From Pseudomonadota bacterium (lineage in GTDB: Bacteria; Pseudomonadota; Gammaproteobacteria; Acidithiobacillales; Acidithiobacillaceae), in assembly GCA_021827445.1 (NCBI GenBank), contig JAKAVW010000117.1:1-8669 (forward strand): a DNA stretch of 8,669 nucleotides, read 5' to 3'. The position numbers and the translations under genes were made by a program. The notes under the pieces are model-generated. The model saw only the letters and a program-made list of their open reading frames with translations, ran no database searches and was not told where the DNA came from. Of this stretch, positions 1-5,582 are shown in pieces (position 1 is the stretch's first letter; each line of letters opens with the position of its first letter).

Positions 1-46
1 GCAGGGCGTGCCGCAGCGAAAGCAATGAGTCGCCGCTGGAGCGCGT

Positions 47-90
47 GGCCGGGACGCCGGCCTGCCTGTGCGGGTCCGCACGCAGACAGG
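47..90. repeat. Two consecutive GC-rich inverted repeats
   Basis: The first repeat is GGCCGG (47-52), loop GACG, CCGGCC (57-62), a perfect 6-bp all-GC stem. The second is GTGCGG (68-73), GT, CCGCAC (76-81). It extends outward with CT/AG (66-67 with 84-85) and CCTG/CAGG (61-64 with 87-90) across small bulges. The arms of the two repeats overlap at 61-62, so the structures may be alternatives. They lie about 20-60 bases after a frame-2 stop at 26-28 and could end or stabilise an upstream transcript. No T-run follows, so this is not a standard intrinsic terminator. GC-rich sequence also produces such pairs by chance. Confidence 0.4.
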
Positions 91-150
91 GACCGTACCA
101 GCCGTCACGAGCGACGCGGCGCTATCGGGTGTGCTTCCCTGAACTCTAAA

Positions 151-179
151 GTCACACGTAGCAAGGCGGAAACTACAAT
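151..179 (+). promoter_or_regulatory. Candidate sigma-70 promoter for the lipoprotein block
   Basis: GTCACA at 151-156 (4 of 6 matches to TTGACA) is followed after 17 bases by TACAAT at 174-179 (5 of 6 matches to TATAAT). This would start transcription near 186 and leave an untranslated leader of roughly 97 bases before the ATG at 283. The stretch is the first A+T-richer DNA after the GC-rich flank, which fits a promoter. The -35 box is weak and no experimental support exists. Confidence 0.35.
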
Positions 180-196
180 ATTTCACGCCATAGTGA

Positions 197-211
197 ATTC
201 CAGATTGGAAT
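197..211. promoter_or_regulatory. Perfect 15-base dyad in the leader
   Basis: ATTCCA (197-202), GAT, TGGAAT (206-211) is a perfect 6-bp inverted repeat with a 3-base centre. It sits about 10-25 bases downstream of the predicted transcription start of the lipoprotein block. That location suits a repressor operator or a small RNA hairpin. It is short enough to arise by chance. Confidence 0.3.
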
Positions 212-282
212 CTCGGCGGGGCGGTCTGGCTCAATGTTGCGTAGATATTGACACTTTAACGCGGGGATAACGAGCAGGTGCC

Positions 283-1428
283 ATGAACAGAGCTGGGTAC
301 TGGATATTGGTTATGGCGGCTCTAGCCGGGTGCGGCAAGTATGCAGGACAACAATCTGCCCCATACGCTTCCGAAGCAGGAAGGAGGTTTGTGCCCCGTA
401 GTCGGTTGTTCCCAACAGGTCGGAGCCTTTTGATTGGCCAGATCTTTGATGCCGGGAGGGCGGCTTATGACAATCCCGCAGTAATTATGTGGGGTGCTCG
501 CTTACCCAAGCTGCCTATGTACGGAGGACACTACGTCATTTTAGGGTTTTACGATGACACCATAAATCCATGGCCGTCTAAAGCACCAGTTAATATGACG
601 GCTTTTAACCAGTTCGCATCTGATCATCCGACCTGGATTGAATACAAATGTGATGGCAAGACGCCGGCATGGAATCCGGGGTGGTATTACTGGCCCGTTG
701 ATATAGGGAACCCAAACGTGCGCCGTTTTCTTTTTGATGAATACTTCTATCCGTTGCTGGCACAGGGCTACAACATTGACATGGACAACGTTGGTCTTGA
801 AAACAGCACTGGACGCTGCGGACATTATGACGTCGCCGGGAAATTTGTCAGACAGTACAACGGACAGTACCGAGATCAGGCGTATGCAGATGATGTTCTG
901 AGGGCTACAACGGATTTCGCGCAGATGGTGCACGCTTACTCGCCCACTGCGACGCTCGCCATCAACACCGGGCCGACGGCGGATAATGTCTTGCAGGTCA
1001 TCCAGTTATCGCGGGAGGCTGATTTAACTTTAGATGAAGCAGGGGTGACGCAATATGGGTGGATCACCAAGGCCAATTGGCGGGCGGAGTTGAAATGGGC
1101 ACTGGCACTCTCGAGTACGGGCAGGTGTTTCTGGGATTTAGATAACATTGGCTCTGGACGTGAACCGGTCTTGCAGACCGCTACGCAAAGGATGTGGGAT
1201 GTGGCAAACTATCTGCTCACCAAGGGGCCATGTTCCTACATCACTATTAATGCCCCCCCCGGATACGGCTATGTTCAGAGCTACCCTGAAGAGTCGGTGG
1301 ATTATGGTTTTCCGCTGGATGTTGCGACTGAGCGTCCTGACGGTTCATGGGTACGGCATTTCAGCAAGGTAACGGTAATCGTCGGGCCGAATGTCTGGCA
1401 GGCAGAAATTGAGCCGGTGGTGCCATAG
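283..1428 (+). CDS. Outer-membrane lipoprotein, GHL15-like putative glycoside hydrolase
   Basis: The 381-residue product is a predicted lipoprotein. It has a short basic N-terminus, a hydrophobic stretch at about residues 6-15 and a lipobox Leu14-Ala-Gly-Cys17. Gly18 at +2 favours outer-membrane sorting over inner-membrane retention. The rest looks like a TIM-barrel putative glycosidase of the GHL15 type: a G-Y-N-I-D-M-D-N strand end (Asp166, Asp168), a T-L-D-E strand end (Asp251, Glu252), and a C-terminal half with a YLL-x-S-Y-x-T-I strand, a G-F-P-L-D segment and an R-H-F sheet near the end. These acidic residues are candidate catalytic groups. A role in cutting or trimming the exported polysaccharide is inferred from fold resemblance and neighbours only. 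ATG 283 is chosen because it gives the signal peptide; the ribosome site (GCAGG, 274-278) is weak. The stop lies 2 bases before the sulfotransferase start. A C8 tract at 1253-1260 encodes Ala324-Pro-Pro326. Confidence 0.78.
   Translation: MNRAGYWILVMAALAGCGKYAGQQSAPYASEAGRRFVPRSRLFPTGRSLLIGQIFDAGRAAYDNPAVIMWGARLPKLPMYGGHYVILGFYDDTINPWPSKAPVNMTAFNQFASDHPTWIEYKCDGKTPAWNPGWYYWPVDIGNPNVRRFLFDEYFYPLLAQGYNIDMDNVGLENSTGRCGHYDVAGKFVRQYNGQYRDQAYADDVLRATTDFAQMVHAYSPTATLAINTGPTADNVLQVIQLSREADLTLDEAGVTQYGWITKANWRAELKWALALSSTGRCFWDLDNIGSGREPVLQTATQRMWDVANYLLTKGPCSYITINAPPGYGYVQSYPEESVDYGFPLDVATERPDGSWVRHFSKVTVIVGPNVWQAEIEPVVP
1253..1260 (+). repeat. C8 homopolymer tract inside the lipoprotein gene
   Basis: Eight consecutive C residues lie in frame at codons 324-326 (Ala-Pro-Pro). 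Poly-C tracts of this length or longer are known slippage sites in phase-variable surface genes. A one-base change would alter the last ~55 residues of the product. As read here the frame is intact. Confidence 0.85.
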
Positions 1429-1430
1429 CA

Positions 1431-2411
1431 ATGCTTCCGGTTTCAGTTGTCTCAACTGACGGTACCGCAAATACTGAAGCGTCCGGGCGCGTTAATTTCT
1501 TTATCATTGGCGCACCCAAATCCGGTACTACGGCGCTGGCTCAATATCTGAGCGAACACCCCCAAATTCATGTGTGCGAACCCAAGGAGCCCCAGTATTT
1601 CACCTTCGATTTTCCGGGGCACAGGGGAGTTGCGGACTGGCCGGAATATTTGGCTCTTTTCCCTGTTAAACAGGATGTCACAGGTATACCTGTGACCGGT
1701 GACGCCTCCGTGTGGTACCTATACTCGCGAGCTGCCATCCCAGCCATTCGCGCTACTTTTCCGGACGCCAGGCTAATCGCGATACTCCGCCGCCCCGACG
1801 AGATGCTGCCGTCGCTCTACGCGCAACAGCGCCGCATGGGCATCGAAACCGCGAAATCATTCAGCGAGGCATGGGTGCTGGAACCGTTGAGACGTGCCGG
1901 TAAGCGGATACCCATGGCTTGCCGTACGCCCGAGTTTCTCTATTACCGGACTGTGGCACGCTATGGAGAACAGTTGCAGCGCGTCTATCAGCAGTTTCCT
2001 TCCGAGCAGGTCAGCGTGTTCCTCTATGAGGAGTTGCGGCAAAACCCGCGTCTCGTATATACCAAGACTCTGAGTTTTCTGGGCTTGGAAAACGACAGCA
2101 GGCAGGATTTTCCCGTGGTTAATGCTTATGCAGACGTGCACTCGGCCACGATTCAGTCGCTGCTGAGCTGGCTGCGACAGAAAGCCCGGACAACGCATAG
2201 ACGGCTGGTGAATCCTTCGTCCACATTACGCGCCCCTTTTGGAGGGGTAACAGCGTTTATTGATCGCTGGAACCGCCGTGAAATAAAAAAGCCGGCGCTG
2301 ATAAACGAAATGCGTCAGCATATCATTGACTGTTACCGGGACGACATCTCACTTTTGGAGACCCTTCTCAAACGGGATCTTGTTGCTTGGACCAAGATAA
2401 ATCAATCTTAA
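1431..2411 (+). CDS. PAPS-dependent sulfotransferase
   Basis: This 326-residue cytoplasmic enzyme is predicted to transfer sulfate from 3'-phosphoadenosine 5'-phosphosulfate to a hydroxyl or amine, probably on a sugar of the polysaccharide made here. The 5'-phosphosulfate loop is G27-A-P-K30-S-G-T-T34 right after a hydrophobic strand. The 3'-phosphate site is the strand ARLIAILRRP with Arg120 and, eight residues on, Ser128, the usual Arg/Ser pair of the family. The segment EPKEPQYF (about 50-57) after the first helix is typical of bacterial sulfotransferases. Length is normal and both cofactor motifs are intact. The start is 2 bases after the lipoprotein stop with only a weak GGTGG (1416-1420) as ribosome site, so translation is probably coupled. 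A perfect 20-bp palindrome lies at 1677-1696 inside the gene. The acceptor is unknown; a lipid or secreted metabolite is possible but less likely in this context. Confidence 0.9.
   Translation: MLPVSVVSTDGTANTEASGRVNFFIIGAPKSGTTALAQYLSEHPQIHVCEPKEPQYFTFDFPGHRGVADWPEYLALFPVKQDVTGIPVTGDASVWYLYSRAAIPAIRATFPDARLIAILRRPDEMLPSLYAQQRRMGIETAKSFSEAWVLEPLRRAGKRIPMACRTPEFLYYRTVARYGEQLQRVYQQFPSEQVSVFLYEELRQNPRLVYTKTLSFLGLENDSRQDFPVVNAYADVHSATIQSLLSWLRQKARTTHRRLVNPSSTLRAPFGGVTAFIDRWNRREIKKPALINEMRQHIIDCYRDDISLLETLLKRDLVAWTKINQS
1677..1696. repeat. Perfect 20-bp palindrome within the sulfotransferase gene
   Basis: GTCACAGGTA followed by TACCTGTGAC reads identically on both strands over 20 bases. It falls in codons 82-89 of the sulfotransferase (D-V-T-G-I-P-V-T). 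The palindrome is exact and has no spacer, as in some dimeric-regulator operators. It could also be coincidental coding sequence or an extrudable hairpin. Confidence 0.8.
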
Positions 2412-2439
2412 ACGTCGAATTTCTGGAATAACAGTCACC

Positions 2440-3672
2440 ATGAATCGAAGTAACGTCAAGGACGCTTCCAGAAACAGCATAGGCCTAGTGGAGGCAATAT
2501 CAGGCCAGAGTGTTAAACCGGACATTGTTCATCTGACTGCCGCCTATTCTTTCGATCACCACCGCATCTACGGGAAAGAGAGCTGTTCCGCACTGAAAGC
2601 CGGGCTGCGGGTAGCAGTTGTCGGCATGGAACCGCAAGTGGCGGTGTCCAGTTCGGTGACCGGATTCGCGCCAAATGTGACGGTGCTTAAGCGTCACCGT
2701 TCCAGACTGCGATTTGGAACGATGTGGCATTTGTTCAAGCATGCCATGCGGCTTCGCGGCCGTATTATCCACGCCCACGAGCCCCAATCGTTGATGGTTG
2801 GGGTGCTGGTCAAGTTTCTGACCCGGTGTAGGCTGGTGTACGATGCGCACGAGGACTATGCGCGGACCTACGCTTACAATCACGTCGCAGGGAAGTATGC
2901 ACGCAGTGCATTGCGCAAGGCAGTGGCCTGTATCGAGTGGTTCCTGTGTCTTTTCGTAGACTGGGTGTGTGTGGTTGACGAACACATCGGCAGGCGCTTT
3001 GCTCGCTGGCATAAACGTGTGAGTGTTGTCCACAATTTTCCGCCACTGGATTTCGGGGTGCAGCAACTTTCCCGTCGTATTCGACCGAAAAACGCCGTTT
3101 ATATCGGTCTTCTTGACCGGCAGATTGCCCTACCGGAGATGATCGAGTCTACCGCGGAGGTTGTGAAGACCCACCCCGATTTCGAGCTGTGGTTACTGGG
3201 ATCAGGTGATGACCAGTTTATCCAGACTTATCTCGCGAAAACCGAGGCGCTTGGCATTTCCGGTAATGTCAAATACTTCGGGCGGGTGCCGCATGCGGAG
3301 ATCCCCAAGTGGCTTTCGGCCGCCGGCATCGGGCTGATCCTATATGGCGGGCAGGACAATTACCAGGATGAAAGTTTTTTCACCGTCAAGATGATAGAGT
3401 ACATGGCCTACGGTCTGCCCTTGATTACCAGCGCTTTCCGGGGGTTGCGTCAGACCCTCATTCCCATTGGCTGTTCAGTGTTCGTGGATCCCACACAGCC
3501 GCAAGAGATTGCCAGGCAGATTAGCGGACTGCTGGAGAACCCTACCTTAGCTGACGCAATGGGGCAAGCCGGTTATGCGGCTTTTCGGGGGCGTTTCAAC
3601 TGGGATGAAGGGGAGGCGCCCAAACTTTTAGCCTTATATTCCTTTTTACTGCACGAAGAGCTTGGCTGTTGA
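2440..3672 (+). CDS. GT4-type glycosyltransferase (GT-B fold)
   Basis: The 410-residue product matches retaining GT4 glycosyltransferases that add a sugar from a nucleotide donor to the lipid-linked chain on the cytoplasmic face. The N-terminal domain begins with D-I-V-H-L-T at about 29-34. It contains IIHAHEPQS with His111 and His113, then LVYDAHEDYA. The C-terminal donor domain has NAVYIGLLD at about 223-231, LWLLGSGDD, VKYFGRVPHAEIPKWL, and the conserved K-M-I-E320-Y-M-A-Y-G-L-P donor-binding loop. About 28 residues precede the usual first strand. They lack a membrane segment, and a later start cannot be excluded. The gene follows the sulfotransferase by 28 bases with a weak TGGA site (2424-2427). 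The sugar and linkage cannot be deduced. It closes the first block, since a 385-base gap follows. Confidence 0.88.
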   Translation: MNRSNVKDASRNSIGLVEAISGQSVKPDIVHLTAAYSFDHHRIYGKESCSALKAGLRVAVVGMEPQVAVSSSVTGFAPNVTVLKRHRSRLRFGTMWHLFKHAMRLRGRIIHAHEPQSLMVGVLVKFLTRCRLVYDAHEDYARTYAYNHVAGKYARSALRKAVACIEWFLCLFVDWVCVVDEHIGRRFARWHKRVSVVHNFPPLDFGVQQLSRRIRPKNAVYIGLLDRQIALPEMIESTAEVVKTHPDFELWLLGSGDDQFIQTYLAKTEALGISGNVKYFGRVPHAEIPKWLSAAGIGLILYGGQDNYQDESFFTVKMIEYMAYGLPLITSAFRGLRQTLIPIGCSVFVDPTQPQEIARQISGLLENPTLADAMGQAGYAAFRGRFNWDEGEAPKLLALYSFLLHEELGC

Positions 3673-3692
3673 CGGTCGTTCAAGGGGTGGGC

Positions 3693-3800
3693 ATGATGAA
3701 AACTATTAAGCTGGTGGTGCGTGCTGTCCACAAACACGGTTGGGGTGGTTGGAATTGCTATTCAAGCCGCTTTGTTGTTTATTCTAACATTGAATCGTAA
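3693..3800 (+). CDS. 35-residue ORF: small protein or 5' gene remnant
   Basis: The reading frame starts with two tandem ATG codons (3693, 3696) preceded by AAGGGG at 3682-3687, a well-placed ribosome binding site, and lies 20 bases after the glycosyltransferase stop. The predicted peptide begins MMKTIKLVVRAVHKHGWGG and ends in SRFVVYSNIES, with basic residues early and several aromatics. I do not recognise it. The basic amphipathic start followed by a GWGG turn resembles the first residues of some glycan-cluster enzymes, so it may be the surviving 5' end of a truncated gene. None of the three frames continues as a convincing protein beyond it. Translation is plausible, function unknown. Confidence 0.3.
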   Translation: MMKTIKLVVRAVHKHGWGGWNCYSSRFVVYSNIES

Positions 3801-3809
3801 ATTTTGACC

Positions 3810-3854
3810 GAATGATTTACTTGCTCAAGGGCTCATTCATAGCGATTTTATAAT
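3810..3854 (+). promoter_or_regulatory. Candidate promoter -10 box with upstream dyad
   Basis: TATAAT at 3849-3854 is a perfect sigma-70 -10 hexamer in A+T-rich DNA. No good -35 hexamer lies 16-18 bases upstream; TTGCTC (3821-3826) would need a 22-base spacer. An inverted repeat GAATGA (3810-3815) / TCATTC (3833-3838) occupies the place of the -35 region, as would an activator or repressor site. It could drive the deacetylase gene through a leader of about 200 bases. The weak -35 keeps confidence low. Confidence 0.35.
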
Positions 3855-4057
3855 GTAACCGATCATCTGTTCTTCCTGTCCAAATATCTTTCCAGGATAT
3901 AGTAGTGAGCAACAACGCATAATTTTGTCACTCGCAAGAGCTACGAGCATATTACTTCTATGTGGGCCACTGCCAGGTTGGGGAGTGATACCCGTGAAAT
4001 CCAGAATGCACCGCTGCGAGGCACAACGGCGGGGTTGTAGAGAGGTTCTGATACGAA

Positions 4058-4738
4058 ATGCCAGGGCATTCTAGCCAGTTCAGCCTAGATGGTTATGCGC
4101 ACTTACTCGATGCGGTAAGTGAGAATGGTTATCGGATCATGAGGCTGTGTGATTATCGTATAGAGTGTCCGGGCGCTCGTGTATTAATCTTGCGACACGA
4201 TGTTGATATGAATCCCGTATGGGCGAAGACTCTTGCCGAGATCGAGCTTGCACGAGGAGTCCGCTCCACGTTCTTTGTGCGTTTGCGGGCCCAATACAAT
4301 GTGTTTCAAATCGAGAATCAAGCTGCACTGCATTGGCTGCGAGATAGCGGTTTCGAGATCGGCTTGCATAATGATACGGTTTCCGGGGGTAGCACCAGAG
4401 AGGAATTTGTAGCCGAAATAGCGCTAGAAAAGCGCCTTCTTGAGGAAGCTGTGGGAGATTCCGTACGGGGAATTTGCCCCCATATGCCAAAACGTCAGAA
4501 ATTCAGGTTGACGCCCAATGAGATTGTGACCTGTGGGTTTTTGTACGATGCAGGTGAGCACATATTCAATAAGCATGCGAAGTTTGCTTCGGATAGCAGT
4601 GGCATGTGGAAAAACGATCTGAATCCTGTGAATTTGTTAGGCGTGGAGCAACAGATCTATTTGCTTACGCATCCAGTATGGTGGGTGACCAATTTGCACC
4701 CACAGGATGTGCTGCCGCAACTTCAAGCGTGGAAGTAA
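4058..4738 (+). CDS. Polysaccharide deacetylase-like protein (NodB homology)
   Basis: The 226-residue product resembles the short NodB-type carbohydrate esterases of polysaccharide clusters, which remove N- or O-acetyl groups in a metal-dependent way. The first motif is L-R-H47-D48-V-D50, the equivalent of the family's T-F-D-D. It is followed by STFFVRL at 70-76, then EIGLH104 and CPHMP after residue 150. The LLTHP motif with His205 near the C-terminus is the usual last catalytic motif. The canonical second histidine of the H-x3-H motif is Val108 here, so metal binding may differ or activity may be reduced. There is no signal peptide, so it should act in the cytoplasm on a nucleotide sugar or lipid-linked glycan. 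ATG 4058 has AGAGG at 4041-4045, 12 bases away. A TGA at 4049-4051 blocks any longer in-frame start. Confidence 0.8.
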   Translation: MPGHSSQFSLDGYAHLLDAVSENGYRIMRLCDYRIECPGARVLILRHDVDMNPVWAKTLAEIELARGVRSTFFVRLRAQYNVFQIENQAALHWLRDSGFEIGLHNDTVSGGSTREEFVAEIALEKRLLEEAVGDSVRGICPHMPKRQKFRLTPNEIVTCGFLYDAGEHIFNKHAKFASDSSGMWKNDLNPVNLLGVEQQIYLLTHPVWWVTNLHPQDVLPQLQAWK

Positions 4739-4789
4739 CCATACTTAATGCGATGGTTCGGGCGGAGAAATAAGGAGAGATCGTTAGCA

Positions 4790-4837
4790 ATGTTCGGTTT
4801 ACAGGATTCGTGGAATAACGCTGGACAAGGGGGGTAG
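4790..4837 (+). CDS. 15-residue mini-ORF ahead of the WbqC-family gene
   Basis: ATG 4790 is preceded by TAAGGAGAG (4771-4779), the strongest Shine-Dalgarno seen in the window. The frame encodes MFGLQDSWNNAGQGG and stops at TAG 4835-4837, 6 bases before the GTG start of the next gene. The last codons of the mini-ORF form the AAGGGGGG ribosome site of that gene. Ribosomes finishing the peptide would therefore uncover or occupy the next start, the geometry of a translational-coupling leader. The peptide has no run of a single amino acid that would suggest attenuation. It could also be chance. Confidence 0.3.
   Translation: MFGLQDSWNNAGQGG
4827..4834 (+). promoter_or_regulatory. Ribosome binding site deciding a GTG start
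   Basis: AAGGGGGG ends 9 bases before GTG 4844 and supports that codon as the start of the WbqC-family protein. The resulting N-terminus, MRIVNIHQPNY, is where family members normally begin. The site overlaps the 3' end of the upstream mini-ORF. Confidence 0.55.
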
Positions 4838-4843
4838 TCTTTA

Positions 4844-5557
4844 GTGCGGATTGTCAACATTCATCAGCCCAACTATGTGCCGGCTTTGTCGTACTTTGCA
4901 AAGATGGCGGCGGCTGATATTTTCGTTAGTCTGGACGATGTGGAATATTCGAAGAATAATTGGACGAATCGCAACCAGCTAAAAGGACCCAATGGTCCTA
5001 TGTGGCTTACGATTCCGGTTCGCTACGCGAACGGCAGCAGGCAGCAGATAAACGAAATCGAGACAGTCAGTGAATCCAATTGGCAAACCAAGCACTGGCG
5101 CACGATTACCGCGAACTATTCCCGGGCGCCATTCTTCGGAACTTACAAAGACTTGCTCAACACAATCTATGAAGTGAAGTGGGGAAAACTTGGCCAAATC
5201 AATGAAGCTCTTCTCGAGCAAGTTTCAGGTTGGCTTGATATTACGTCACACACCTGTATCGTCCGCAGCTCGACATTGAATGTGGAAGGAACGTCTAGCG
5301 AGCGCTTGGTCCGTCTCTGCCAGGCGGTGGGAGGCAATGCTTATCTGTGTGGCTCCGGTGGGCTAAAGTACTTAGATGTGGATGCCTTCAAGCGGGCGGG
5401 TATTGAGGTAATGGTGCATGAAAATGTCGAACATGAATATCGACAGTGTTGGGGGCCTTTTGTTGAACGGTTATCGGTTTTGGATGCACTTTTGAACATC
5501 GGCGGTTCTGAAGTGAGCAAACTGATCAAGCGGGGCCATGGAGTGCGGACTGTGTGA
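4844..5557 (+). CDS. WbqC-family protein
   Basis: The 237-residue product has the signature start of the WbqC-like family (Pfam PF08889): I-H7-Q-P-N-Y11, then FVSLDDVEYSKNNWTNRN at about 27-44 and the WLTIPV strand. It also has the S-x-W near 80 and the LCQAVGGNAYLCGSGG segment near 160. Family members occur in O-antigen and capsule clusters, often beside aminotransferases and deacetylases. The biochemical role is poorly established and a sugar-acylation function is only a suggestion. No signal peptide or membrane segment is seen, so it is cytoplasmic. It is full length. GTG 4844 is supported by AAGGGGGG at 4827-4834. It follows the deacetylase-like gene by 105 bases and precedes a hairpin and the second glycosyltransferase gene. 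Confidence 0.85.
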   Translation: MRIVNIHQPNYVPALSYFAKMAAADIFVSLDDVEYSKNNWTNRNQLKGPNGPMWLTIPVRYANGSRQQINEIETVSESNWQTKHWRTITANYSRAPFFGTYKDLLNTIYEVKWGKLGQINEALLEQVSGWLDITSHTCIVRSSTLNVEGTSSERLVRLCQAVGGNAYLCGSGGLKYLDVDAFKRAGIEVMVHENVEHEYRQCWGPFVERLSVLDALLNIGGSEVSKLIKRGHGVRTV

Positions 5558-5564
5558 AAGGGAA

Positions 5565-5582
5565 TGAAAGCCGGCGCTTTCA
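5565..5582 (+). terminator. Hairpin after the WbqC-family gene, possible weak terminator
   Basis: TGAAAGC (5565-5571), loop CGGC, GCTTTCA (5576-5582) is a perfect 7-bp stem beginning 8 bases after the stop codon. It is followed by GGATTGTTTTGTG, a broken T-rich tract, so termination would be partial at best. It may act as an attenuator or as a 3' stabilising or processing hairpin within a longer transcript, because the next gene starts only 53 bases later on the same strand. Confidence 0.4.

Larger units (their letters stand above)
1..282. other. GC-rich left flank with no recognisable gene
   Basis: No gene is recognised here. Counting by hand, bases 1-120 are about 74% G+C, while 121-180 is about 48%, so composition changes abruptly near base 130. 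Frame 1 is open to a TAA at 268-270. Its longest ATG-started reading is 81 residues from base 25, is very Arg/Cys/Ser-rich and resembles no family I know, so I do not call it. Frame 2 ends at a TGA at 26-28 and could be the last codons of an upstream gene, but eight residues are too few to identify. The right part holds the candidate promoter and 5' UTR of the lipoprotein gene. Confidence 0.5.
3673..4057. other. 385-base A+T-rich intergenic region
   Basis: Bases 3781-3960 are about 36% G+C by hand count, well below the genes on either side. I see a 35-codon ORF at its left end (3693-3800), a dyad and a TATAAT box (3810-3854), and one more ORF of 26 codons without a ribosome site (3960-4040). 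Frame 1 is open from 3859 to a TAG at 4069-4071 but has no convincing start and no recognisable motif. No transposon ends, tRNA or clear terminator were seen. It probably separates two transcription units and may be the scar of a deleted gene. Confidence 0.6.

Noticed and set aside
25..270. 81-codon ORF in the left flank
   Set aside because: Its composition (Arg, Cys, Ser rich) follows the GC bias of the DNA, it crosses the composition break and the candidate promoter, and it matches no family I know.
541..1148. Minus-strand ORFs opposite the lipoprotein gene
   Set aside because: They lie wholly within a well-supported + strand gene and have no domain features; other minus-strand ORFs in the window are rejected for the same reason.
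2680..2700. ACGGTG/CACCGT inverted repeat inside the first glycosyltransferase gene
   Set aside because: A short stem with a 9-base loop in coding DNA is expected by chance.
3797..3820. GTAAAT/ATTTAC inverted repeat after the 35-codon ORF as a terminator
   Set aside because: A 6-bp A+T-rich stem with a 12-base loop and no T-run is too weak.
3960..4040. 26-codon ATG ORF upstream of the deacetylase-like gene
   Set aside because: No Shine-Dalgarno precedes it and its peptide shows no family features; chance is sufficient.
4029..4040. Sequence resembling the RfaH ops element (GGCGGTAG)
   Set aside because: The actual bases are GGCGGGGTTGTAG, which break the conserved core. The closer match AGCGGTAG near 6907 lies inside the aminotransferase gene.
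3859..4071. Frame open for about 70 codons in the intergenic region, with a short hydrophobic run
   Set aside because: No convincing start codon with a ribosome site, no recognisable motif, and it runs into the deacetylase start in another frame.
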